From assembly GCA_020740775.1 (NCBI GenBank), contig JAHEWK010000014.1, positions 248,001 to 312,000 of the forward strand: a DNA stretch of 64,000 nt. The letters run 5' to 3'. The notes under the pieces are model-generated. The model was not told the DNA's origin, ran no database searches, and was given only the letters and a program-made list of their open reading frames with translations. Of this stretch, positions 1-10,662 are shown in pieces (position 1 is the first letter of the stretch; each line of letters starts with the position of its first letter). The stretch is from Ilyonectria destructans (lineage: Eukaryota; Ascomycota; Sordariomycetes; Hypocreales; Nectriaceae). The translations under genes and the position numbers were made by a program.

Positions 1-914
1 TAAGAAAGGAAGACGAGCTAGCTACACAGCGCAAGGGAAGCAATGACCTTTTTCTTGGGAATATTAGGATAGGATACAAAATAATTACTTCATCACGAAC
101 ACTTTTTGGATCTCATCTTGGCAACTGATTTGTGACTGCTCGACTCAATAGCTAGACTGGGAGATTGGAGGCGAAAGAAAGGCGAGCTGGGGAGATTGAT
201 TGCGGGGCCAACAGTATGGATTGTGCGACGACGAAGCAAAAGATGAAGCAGGGAGCCGGCAAAACGGTTGTGCTGTTGGCTATACTTGTACCGTGTTGGT
301 TGGTATTAGCCAACAGCCAACAAGCCAATCTCAAGGTATAGTAGGTACAGTGGACGCGAGAGGCACGCGAGACAAGACGGCTAATGAAGCAAGGCGACAG
401 ACAGACGGACGGACGGACGGCCGGACGGGCTTCGTTTCCCCAACGCGTTGTACAAAAATAGGCTTGCACGAACTAGGCTTGTACCTCGCCGTGTGTGTCG
501 TCTGTCGTCTGCTGTGTGCCTAACAACTAACAAGTACGTACCTGGGTTGTGTAATAACGCTCCGTCCGCCCCAGCAAAAGCGCATTTTCCTTTTAGTCGG
601 GCGGTTAATTACTTAGCAATGGAACGGCCTCCCGTGCGAGATGACGATGACACAGGGGAACGGGCGAGTCAGTTTAGAGTCCGTTAGCAGGAACGGCCTG
701 AGGCGCGGAGGCGCGTGGGCACTAGCTAATTACCGTTCGGACCTGATTTTAGGTGCTGCGTCGAACGTGCTGAGCTGTTAGTGGGCTGCGTAGTGGGCTG
801 CATAGTGGAGGGGAGGGCTATTTAGGTAGACTAGGGGCAAGGGGAAACGGGGCCGCGGCTGTGCGGGGCAGGTGGCCGGAGGCTGAATCTCGCGGCGAGC
901 CGTGGGTGAGGAGA

Positions 915-949
915 GTGGGTGAGTGAGTGAGTGAGTGAGTGAGTGAGTG
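915..949. repeat. GTGA tetranucleotide microsatellite
   Basis: About eight tandem GTGA/GAGT units in the non-coding left region. A GC/CA-rich stretch (ACGCACGCACAC) follows about 80 bp downstream. Confidence 0.9.
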
Positions 950-2198
950 CGGGAGCGTCCCGTCTGTTACTGAATCGTGTGGGTTGGGCGGCCGAACCGT
1001 AGCAAATCAAGGTACATGTGTGCTGTCGCATGCACGCACGCACACGCACGCACTGTAGTCTAGATGCCCGATGCGTGAGGCAGATACAGTAGATGGGTAG
1101 ATGATGGAACATGACGTTTACACGAGGTTAGCGGAGGAGGGATCCGGTGGCTTTTTCATCCCATCTGGATCAGTCCTTGCCTGATATCGACATTCGTTGG
1201 CAGCCATCCGTCGGCAGCCATCCGTCATCCGTCATTACACCGAGGAAGAGCAATACGATTACGTCGGCATCACGAGATTCTGCCGTGGACCGCAAGGCCG
1301 AGGGATCAACAGGCCACCATCTATCATGGCTCCCATCCCTCATCCCGCCCAAATTCCCGAGGGAAACACGCTGGAAACCTGCTCGTGACGCAGCCACCCG
1401 GCCGAGGCATGGTGATGGTTGCTGCGACTGTGCTGTGACAACAACTATGCTGTCCTTCTCGGCGGCTGTAAATCCAGCCCTTGGCCGGCCCCCTCCCCGT
1501 CGATTTATTTTTACGCGAGTGGGTGTCCACGTTTTTTTCTTCTTTTTTTCCTGCGACGGGCCCGAGCACCTGTGACTTACGACCCGGTGACACCCTTGAT
1601 CGTCATGCCTTTGAGGCTCGAGCGAGGGCGATGCGATGCGATGCGCTGCGCATGGGAAGCGGGCGCAGCGCCTCCAAAACGCGTGCCAGGGGGTGGCAAG
1701 GCGGCGGGAGGGAGGGAGCGAGCGAGCGAGCAGAAGCGTCCCTCTGCGCTGGGACGGACGATCCCGTGCGGCCGGTTACAGGATGATTGGTAGCCAGTCG
1801 GAGGAAAAAGAAACAGAGGCCAAGCGAGATAGAGGGCCGGAAAGAGGAAAGAGTGAAACGGAAGAGACGAAGATAAAAAGAAAGGAAAGAAAAGAAGGGC
1901 ATAATTAGGGGAGAGAGAAGATGAGAGAATTCGGACGGTGTTGTTGTCTCGCGTGGTTTTTACTTTTTCTCGGGAGCGGTCCAGGGGTGGGTGGGAAGCT
2001 TCTTTTCTTAGGACAGTTGAGTAGGTAGGTACCTACCAGGTTATACGTGTAATCCTGAGAGGCGTTGGGGCTAAATTGGCAGAATTATCACGCCGTAGAG
2101 GGTAAAGTGGCTAATAAGCCAAACACTACGAAGTACACCATGTGTAATAAATGATGGATGCATGGGCGCAACGAGGCTGCATACTACTTAGGCGCAGA

Positions 2199-2234
2199 AG
2201 GGAGGAGGGAGGAGAGGAGAGGAGAGGAGAGGAC
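2199..2234. repeat. GGAGA pentanucleotide repeat
   Basis: Tandem GGAGA/GGAGG purine repeat in the gene-free left region, part of the purine-rich + strand there. Confidence 0.85.
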
Positions 2235-5200
2235 GAGGGGAGCTAGTTTGACATGATGGAGTATAGTACATCCAGAGTAGTAGTAATATGAAGCCTGTGC
2301 CTGACCTAGGCGGGAATGTGACAGAGTGCTGGGTTGAGCTCTTGGACGGATTGGGAAGAGAACAAAAAGTAAAGCTTCTGGAGCGGCGCCAGAAAAAACA
2401 AAATCCCATCCACTGGGTACCTAGGTACATAGTAAATCGGGCCACCAATGCAAGATGACAGTGACAGGTCGTGGTTTTCCTGCTCCCCGGGCGGCCGTGG
2501 CAGCGACCTCTGACCCGGTTGTTCTGGCGAGGTTCTGGATGGGATGAAGCAGGGCAGGGGCGTTGCATCTCAATCTCTGCTACGGAGTAAAGGGGATGAT
2601 GGGAATTTTGCAGGCGGGCATGGGGGACGGACCTAGGTAGGTAGGTATGTACAGAGTATGCTGTATGCACAAGGGGGGGGCGTGTTGGTGGAGGTGGAGT
2701 TGGTGTTGGCGGTTTGGAGCGATGGAAAGGTTTTAGTGGACAAGGTTGCAGGTACTTCCAGCAGGTACCTCACTGTGCGATGAGGGCCATGGGGCGCGAT
2801 GGGCGGGCTAATGCAGGCGGTACCCGGGTCCAGAGAGCTGGGACTCGGGAACGGGGGGAGGGGCCAGTGGGGAAGGCGGAATCAGGTAAGGTAGCAGGTA
2901 CCTTGCATGCCAAAGGTAGGTATCCTGCAGCGTGTTGCAGCGGGCTATAAGGCACTCCGTACGGACATGCGCCTGTAGCGTCCGCAACAGGGGGCAAGAC
3001 GGCCAAGGGGGGGGGGGCGTGGACATGGGATAACAATTCATGTCACACAAGGGAAAGAAAACGAAACCGAAGGGGCGCGCGGAATATGGGAAATCTAGCA
3101 AGTGAAGCAGCGGCCAGGGGGGGAGGCGTTTTCTCACAGAAACCAGGGGTCTTGTAGTTTCGTAGGGGCAAACCTGGGCGTGGAAGGAAGGGGAATAAGT
3201 TCCCCGGCAGGATGGGGATGAGTGGCTTCTCGGGAAGGCTGGGGTTTGGTTTGGGGCGTGAGAAGAGCCTGTAGGTACATCCATGCATGTTGACCGGGAT
3301 GCCTGACAGAGCAGGGCCAGGCGAGATGCCAGGCGAGATTGAGTTGGAGTTTGGGCTTGTCTCGTCAAGAGCCCGGAGAATTGGAAACGTGAGATCTGCC
3401 ATCGTGGCAGGCTGAAGAAGTGTCCCACCGGGTATCAGGTATGGCCAGGGATGAGTAGTAGCAGGCGTGGCTGGGCTGTGGGCTGGGCTGGCTGATAGCT
3501 GGCGTGCTCCAATGGCGACGAGGATATTGGTGGATGATGAAGGTTGGATGGTGGATATGATGGAAGCCGATAGTGGATGACAGACGGTGACGGTGGATGG
3601 GTGATCCTCGCCCAGGGAACACGTCTACGGTCTTCCCCGTCACTGGATTGACTTTCTCTATGCATCTAGTAATAGCTTTTACTCTGTATTGAAGCCCCAA
3701 GGCCGAATCGGGCATGTATCTCGTCGCAAGGTCTTCCTCTGTGTCCTGATGCGTTTGTTGTCTTACAAGTCAACACAGCAGCCCAACCACGTCACCGACG
3801 TATATCGGGCACCTCTATCACTGCTCGCGCCCAACTGATTGCCGGATTGATTGATAGATTTGGACATAGATTGCCCGCTAGACCACAAGCCAACACACTG
3901 GCCAGTTACCCAGCAACTCGGGTCAACCACTACTGTACCTCCCCGGCGCTGGCCTCGCGCGTAACGCCAGGGTGCGATGCCGTCGACAAGCATTCCTCCC
4001 TCCCCGTCGGTAGCTCCTAACCACAAACCCGCCGAACCGATGCCGCGGCTCCATGCTCCGGGCTAGCTAGCTCAACCGCTTTTTTTCATCCCAACTAATA
4101 TCCGCACCGAGGAGGCGGATGCGTAACCCGGGAACCCTAGCAGGTACCCTTTTTTTTCTTCCTTTCTCCTTCTACGGAGTACCTGGGGAGAGGGAGCTCC
4201 GCACCGTGTCGCCGACATGTCGGTTCATCGCCGTTTGCCGGGGGACCATCATCCGCTCTGAGACATGATGAGACGGCGGACCTACGGCGGCGTTGTTTTC
4301 CCCGGAACGGCCGTCGATGTGGATTCTTGTTTGAATTGCATCGGCCCTTTCGATAGCTACCGCCGAGGAATAAGTAGGGCTTACGGCGTACTTACACTTT
4401 CTTTACTTCGTACTCTACTGCCCTATGTGGCATCATCACACGGCAGGCAAAGACAAACTTTTTCCCTCCCCATAGACAAAACCGGGATCCCATGCAACAT
4501 TGCGCGAAACCAACCCCCATCAAGGAAGGATATGAGAAGAAGCAAAAGAAAAAGAAAACTTCTAGTAACAGGTCATAGCTCATAGAGAAAAGGCAAAAAG
4601 CAAAACCAGAACCATGCCCATGGGTCGTCCAGGGCTTCCTCGTCCGGAACTCTCTGGATCCTGTCTGCCCCCGGTCGAAGCTTAACCGAGCTGATGATCG
4701 CCGAGTACGAAGGCTCACCTGCCCGCCTCCTCGGGCGCTCTCTTGAGCCCTTCCAGATGGAGTCGATACCCGCATGCCTGTTCTACCGCTCCTCTGGTAT
4801 TCGTATGGAGTACGTATCCATTCGTCACCGCTCCCGCAGGGTCCCTGTTTTGCGTCCCGACAACCCGGTACTCAGTCACCTCCCAGGCTACCGCGTATCG
4901 AACACCACTTCGTCTACTACTACGTATGTAGTTCCATAGTATGGTACGCGCGTGTCAACCCCCACTGGAAGGAGCGCGGCGTACCGTAGTCTTCTTCCCA
5001 CGGCAGCAGGGACGATAAAAGTGACTGGTCAGCTCGACGCGCGATGTGGTGGCGTTGCGGGTTGGCACTCTGAATCGGTCACCGAGCCGAAGAGGCGAAG
5101 AGGCGCCGAGCCAAGCCAAGCCAATAACTGACAAGTGAGCAAACATCAACTTGGCGACGGCACGGCATCCTGTTGGTTGCAACCCAACCTGAAAGGGTGG

Positions 5201-5586
5201 GAGCCGTGATATTGTCTAATTCATCAGGTGTGGTTGGGCGTGTTGTTTGCTGATATTGTGGCTGGACAGCGTGACCCTATAGTATGGATGTCTGCTCCAT
5301 TGTGCCAATGGGAAATGACATAGCAAAACCAGCAGATAGGATAGAAATACACATTAAAAGAAGTAAAAAGGCTCGAATGAATCAATATCTCATGAAATCA
5401 GTAGCATTCGATCTTTATTGTTGAGATTTTTTATAACTTCCTAGACGCCTATTTAGCAAGTTTGTTGATAACTAGTCAATGTCCAGTGCGCACAGACAAC
5501 AACGCAACTCTACAATACCGATGTATGGTCTATTGATAACATGTGCGCGATGAGATTCAACCCTATACAACTCCCTTCCAGTCTTA

Positions 5587-7212
5587 TCAGCTCTCCAAAG
5601 ATGGAGATGAAATGGTGGGGGTGAGCTCGGGGTAGACGTCGCTGTATCCTGTCAGCAAGCAAGCCACTTTGACAGTCGATCCAATAGCAACACAGATATG
5701 CCGAAACATGGCAGAGACAACAGGAAAAAAAGCAAGCCAATAATGAGACACGTCAATCAGAGACGAGCAAGCAAGCAAGCAAGCAAGCAGCGAGCGAGCG
5801 AGCAAACAAGAAAACTCAACAAAAGAAAGCGACGCAACACTTACGTCCTTCGCTTCAGCGGCATCTCACTCCGGATCCGCTCCCACTGCCCAAGGTCAAT
5901 GTCGACGAAACCCAACTCCTCCACCGCACCGTCCTCGGCGGTGCCCTCTGGGACACCCGCCGCCTTTGCGTCGACTACGCCCTTGAGTTGAAGCATTACT
6001 TTGCCCCAGGGATCCACGACGATGCTGTGGCCGTAGCTCGCCCGCTTCTCATTGTGTAACCCTACTTGCGCCGCGGCAATTACCCAGCTCTGCGTCTCAA
6101 TCGCCCGCGCCCTGAGTAGAACCTCCCAATGCGCCACTCCAGTTCGTAGTGTAAATGCGCTTGGGTACGTCAAAATCTGCGCCGGTTGTTGTGCCCAAGC
6201 ACTGTTCGCACCCGGTTGAGCCAGAGCCAGAGCCGCCTCCGGGAACCGCAGATCAAAGCAGATGAGGCTGCCGATGCGGCCGACCGGGGAGTCGAACGGT
6301 GCTGTTAGTGACGGTCCAGGCTGAACCGTTGCGCTCTCCTTCAGAGACCCGTAGTCAAAGACGTGAAGTTTGTCATACGTTGCCGCATCGTTGATTGCGC
6401 CCTTGGCGTCGATGTACAGGTTCCGGTTCAGCAACTTGCTACCTGCAGCAGGGCGATGGTGGATGCCCACGTGGACGGCGATGCCGTGCGTACGTGCGGC
6501 ATCTTGAAGTCCCGCCACGAAGGGAGAGGTTGACTGCGACTCCGCAAGGTCCAGCGAGGCCTGGGCGTTGAGGGCGATGTAGTCGGATGCTTCAGGGAGG
6601 AAGAGAATCTGGGCGTCCCGTAAGTATACTGTGTGAACAACAATCTTTGACGCAGAGAGCGAGGTATCGCCGTTCTGGACCAGCAAGACAGAGGGGTATC
6701 TGCGGGTTGAGAGATCGAGGGGGGGGGGCGTGTAGTCTCATTGAGTGTCATCAAGTCGGCCCTGTCTATGTCTCACGGGAGTATTCACCGCGTCTCGACT
6801 CTCGAAAGCTCACAGACCTCTTTTCATCCGTCCACTTGAGACGATGATGTTATCTCAGGTGTGACCGCGTTTGTTGTTGAGCTTCTTGTTTCGGTAGACA
6901 CTTGTCCCGAACAGTTGCTCGTTCCGGCAATCCCCTAGGTCACCCGCCCCTCCCATACAGAAGCTCTCAACACCAGCAGCCATCACATGGCCTCATGATC
7001 GTACGTACCTTAGCTCCTCCCGCTGCCGCCCTTCCTACCAGTCTCACACATTGATCCAGATTTCCCTTGATTGATGCTGTGGCGCAGATCTGGCCGACTG
7101 CCTGTCTCGCATCCCCACATTCGAGTCAGCTAAACTGAGAACTCATCGGGCGAGCCTCTTTCGCCTCGATCAAAGAAGGGGTGTGTGCGCTTGCGCTTAC
7201 CGCAATAGCCAT
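5587..7212 (-). CDS. Nit2-type carbon-nitrogen hydrolase (omega-amidase-like)
   Basis: Nitrilase-superfamily enzyme; Nit2 relatives hydrolyse deaminated glutamine/glutathione-type amides. Proposed exons on the - strand are 7201-7212, 7009-7101, 5845-6608 and 5587-5641 (924 nt, 307 aa). The 12-nt first exon encodes MAIA. Exon 2 supplies the conserved AVGQIC strand. Exon 3 begins exactly at ILFLPEASDY. The last exon gives DVYPEL after RRT, the usual Nit2 tail. The catalytic triad is visible: Glu41 (LFLPE), Lys115 (YDKLHVFD) and Cys152 (ICFDLRFPE). The donors are GTAAGC, GTACGT and GTAAGT. An internal ATG at 6686 lies inside the 400-nt third intron and would lack the AVGQ strand, so I rejected it. 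The last intron (5642-5844) holds an AAGC repeat. Length fits the family. The family assignment is strong; the substrate is inferred. Confidence 0.9.
5766..5804. repeat. GCAA/GCGA tandem repeat inside nit2 intron
   Basis: Tandem GCAA units followed by CGAG units, wholly within the last intron (5642-5844) of the nitrilase gene. Confidence 0.85.
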
Positions 7213-8126
7213 GGTGACACCGTACTATCTGAGTTGATTATGGCGAGATGGGTCTTCCCGGCGGGTATGAGATCTAGATCTGTGACGCCGCGGTTTTCGT
7301 CTCCCTTGATAAGGTGTTGCTCAGACCCTCCTGACTCTCACAAGGTCCACAGCGCAGCGAGGAACGCGGGGGCGTGATTCACCGTGTTAAATCCGGTCGA
7401 TTGTTTCTCTCAAGGTTGTAACTCGCTAGTTGTCGGCGGAATTTAGCTGGAAAAGTGTAAGAGCAAGCCTCCTCGGTGTTGAGATAAAGAAGGGAGGGGA
7501 ACGTATGCCACCATAGTCCCACTTTTAAACGTCAACAAAGCGAGGCCTTCCTTCCTTAGTTAACTCATACATCCATCCACCTTTGTTCACTCAATCAATA
7601 GGTACTCCCGCATCCCGCAGTCGCGAACTAACGCACTCACGCGTTGCATTCGCGCATTCTCACATTCTCAGATAATTGATTACTCACCCACGTCGCGTCG
7701 CAAGTCATCAAGGCGCACACTCTAGGAATGTTTTGGTTGCCACAGGGAATGGTCTGGATGCATGTGAGGATTTTTTGTTCTCTTTCCCTGGTATCTGCTT
7801 CTTCATCCTTTGGCCTGGCATTGGCCCATTTCCGCTTCCCAAGTTCAGAAATACTACACAAGTCAATGCAACGCTTCAGCGTGGCATGTCTCCGTCTCCG
7901 TCAGTCTTCCCCCTCCGAGCATTCATCCTGCATCCTGATTCGGTTGCAGCTGGCAATGCCCAATCATGCCTTTCCCTATGCCTTAAGATAACGCCGGGCT
8001 AAGTCAAATCTCACAAAACATACACGGCGCAGGGTATCTCCCCTCTTTCTTAGCCCTGATGCCCACCCGTTCCCCGTTCCCCATTTCCTGTTCCCAGTCT
8101 TCCATTACTCGCCATTCCAACTTATT
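7213..8126. other. Intergenic: nitrilase upstream / TAF4 downstream region
   Basis: This separates two leftward genes. It should contain the nitrilase promoter and leader and the TAF4 3' end. The short open frames on both strands show no domain. I see no RNA gene. Confidence 0.5.
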
Positions 8127-10078
8127 TTATTTGGGGTTTGATGCGTCCAGGTGCATGTATGCCCTTTGGAGGGCTCGGTGTTCCCGGCCGTCTCGCTCTA
8201 GCACCGTGACCCAGTCCCGCAACTGGATGTTCCTGCCCTTCTCCTTGTCTTCTCTCCACGTACCGAGTCGGTTTCGGCCTTCCGTAGTCATAGCAAGGCT
8301 TCCCGGCCCCGGAGCACCACCCGGACCTCCGGCTCCTTTGCCCGGGCCAGGTGCGTTCTTAGTGGGCGTGCTGGTACCACTTCCTCCACGTCCCACATTC
8401 ATCCAGTCGTACGTCTTGCCCGTCTTCTTCTTGCCAAAAAGACCACCCTTGCCTCCTAGCCCGGCAAACATGCTACTCGTTATGTTCTGGTTTGCGTGAC
8501 TGTTGGCCTCGGCAGCCTTCATCGCTTGGTTCTTCTTCATCTCTTTTTTGGTTAGGGCTTTCTCTGGCTCCGGGGCAACAGAACCCGGTGTACCAGGTGC
8601 CACACTACCAGCACGCGAGGTTGTGGTCCCCGAGTCTGGGATGCCATCTTTGCGTTTCTGGCGCTTTCGTAATCGTGCCTCTTCCCACTCGCGTTCTTGT
8701 CGCGCCAACTCACGCATCGTAACCGTCATGTATGACGAGATCTTGGGCAACTTTGCAGGTGGTATGCCATTTCCTAGACCGGCTGCGTCGATAGAACCTG
8801 TGAAATGTGAGTATATTTAGAAGCATCCAGTCCCAAATATGTAAACTCACGCTTTAATGAATTCGAGCCGTCGCCGTCGGCACCATCCGTTACTTCTCCG
8901 TTCTGAGCATCCTCCACAAGCCCCAGGGGTTCGGCATTCATCGGTGCTGCGGCAGGAGCCCAATCATCAGGAACATCGCCATGTGACGTCTTCTGGCGAG
9001 TGGTCGCGATTACGCTGGCGTCTTGCACAAGCTCACGCAGCCTCTGCTTTGTCGCTATCGACATCAAGGCAAGTTGGTCGACCAGATAGGCGTCTTGGGG
9101 AATGTAGGAGCCCGTGGTGTTAACCATTGTTGAATCCGGACCGGGCGTGACCTTGACATTGACCCGCGGCTGGGGGAACTGCTCTGGAAGCCTCATCTTG
9201 CCCATTGTCTGGCTGTTATTCTTGAGATCAAGATTAAGCCCGAGATGATGCTCTCTCGCTATCCTCTCCGCACGGCGGTGCAACATGGCTACTAATAGGA
9301 AGGGGTCATTGATCTCTTGGGTCCTTTGTACCGCAAGCCGCATCGATGACTCCGACCAAGCCCTCTCAGCTTCCTGGACCGCAAATTGGTTTTGGGCCTG
9401 ATCAGTCGCGGGTTGAGCCGGCTGATTTGCAGGTCCAGCACCATAAAATGTTGACTTAGGCCCTGGGGGATTGTGTGCGAACCCCGTCCTTGCATCGTTG
9501 GCATCGAAGTTATTCGAGTACAAATCGTTCATGTACTGCTCCTCAGCCCGAAGATCGATACCGGTACCGGCGAGAGAATCCGTAACATCGTATTCGTAAT
9601 CTTTAGTCGGCCGTTCAGCCGGTCGCTGCGGAGGTCCCATGACGCCAGGTCCTGGAGATGGAGCAACTGCCGGGACATGCGTCGGAGCCATCGTTGCCGC
9701 TGTGTATTGAGGCAGAGGTGTTGGCATGTGGTGCTGAGGTTGTATGGGAGGCGTCGAGTTCGTTTGCGCGTTTGGGAGGTTCAAGCCGGGGGTGGTGTGC
9801 CCGTTGGTGTACGGCGTAGAATACGCTCCCGGCAGGGCCGGGCTTTGCGCGTACGCAGGCGATCCCGCGGCCGCTGGAGGCGTGCCAGAGGCCACGGGGC
9901 TGGCAGTGTACGGCGATGTAGCGTATGGCGACTCGGGTTGCGAAGAGGGACCATCGGTGCGAACTCGTTTGTTTGGTGGAAGCGCAAAGCTCGACTGCGA
10001 CGCGGCCGGCGAGGGAGAGTGCTGCGGAGGCGAGAACGCGCGGGGCGGGATCTGCGCCTGCGGCTGAGGCTGAGCCAT
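8127..10078 (-). CDS. taf4: TFIID subunit TAF4
   Basis: General transcription factor TFIID component TAF4, which pairs with TAF12 through a histone fold and acts in the nucleus. There are two exons, 8851-10078 and 8127-8797 (1899 nt, 632 aa), joined by a GTGAGT...CACAG intron that completes an Arg codon. The first ~260 residues are low-complexity Pro/Gln/Ala/Ser sequence, as in TAF4 N-termini. The conserved TAF4 C-terminal domain follows: a helical block at about 300-380 containing the LRELVQDASVIATTRQK segment, then the charged MTVTMRELARQEREWEEARLRKRQKRK helix region. The Gly/Pro-rich end (GGPGGAPGPG) is also typical. The start is the first ATG, next to a divergent promoter shared with ysh1. 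Confidence 0.88.
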
Positions 10079-10662
10079 GGCGACGGCTTTGAATCAGAAT
10101 CCCTCGATATGTGGACGAAAGAGAGGAGGGACCGGAGGCTAGCGAGTGTGAGCTCAGCAGGCAGGGAAGCCTGTCACGTCAGTCGCGGCACCTCCCATCC
10201 GACGCGCTCAGTTTGGGCGGTGCTCTCGGGGGAGTTGGTGGTGCGTTCCGCGCAAGGACACTTCGTCAGAGGATGGCGGAGATGGGGCGCCGCGAGATGG
10301 AGGCGCAAGATGTCGTCGCGATATTGAGATGGTGCTTCTCTGCCTCGAGCGTGAAGGAGAGAGCTTCGACTCCCAAACGAGAGTCGCGTAGTTTTAAAGT
10401 CACGTGACTTTGAGCAGCCCCTTCCGGAACAGTGCACGCCGAGAATTACCCGCTCTCTACGCGTTCACCTTTTCAACCACAGACAGCTACCTAGCCTCAT
10501 TGTAGCGCGAACCTCTATCCCTTCACGTGCATTGCTGCTCGTCGTATTGCGCAAAGGTTCAGCTTCTTTCGCGCGCGGTCCAAGGGACTGCTGAGCTAAT
10601 ATATCAGGGATTTTTTCTCTGCTGATGTGAGCAGTAGCCTAACACCAAGTGTTTGCGCGACC
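10079..10662. promoter_or_regulatory. Divergent promoter region between taf4 and ysh1
   Basis: 584 bp separate the two start codons, which face away from each other, so both promoters must lie here or overlap. The region contains a perfect 16-bp CACGTG palindrome (10396-10411) and a second CACGTG core near 10525. No gene is seen. Confidence 0.7.
10396..10411. promoter_or_regulatory. 16-bp perfect palindrome AAAGTCACGTGACTTT (E-box / Cbf1-like)
   Basis: The sequence AAAGTCACGTGACTTT is its own reverse complement and is centred on CACGTG. The GTCACGTGAC core matches the binding preference of bHLH factors such as Cbf1. It lies 318 bp upstream of the taf4 ATG and 252 bp upstream of the ysh1 ATG. 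The palindrome is seen; binding is inferred. Confidence 0.65.

Larger units (their letters stand above)
1..5586. other. Long gene-free stretch, purine-rich on + strand
   Basis: No open frame here shows a recognisable domain, and the open frames on both strands are short and rich in Arg, Pro, Ser and Cys, as expected of non-coding GC-rich DNA. The + strand carries long purine runs (about 1800-1910 and 2190-2235) and G-rich runs (about 2990-3020 and 3110-3130). On the - strand these are the CT-rich tracts typical of fungal promoters and leaders. I infer that this is mostly the upstream region of a leftward gene whose coding part lies outside the window. Simple repeats and TACCTAGGTA-like palindromes are scattered through it. 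Confidence 0.5.

Noticed and set aside
6609..6686. Start of the nitrilase at the ATG at 6686
   Set aside because: It lacks the AVGQ strand. Upstream exons with perfect splice sites restore the full family N-terminus.
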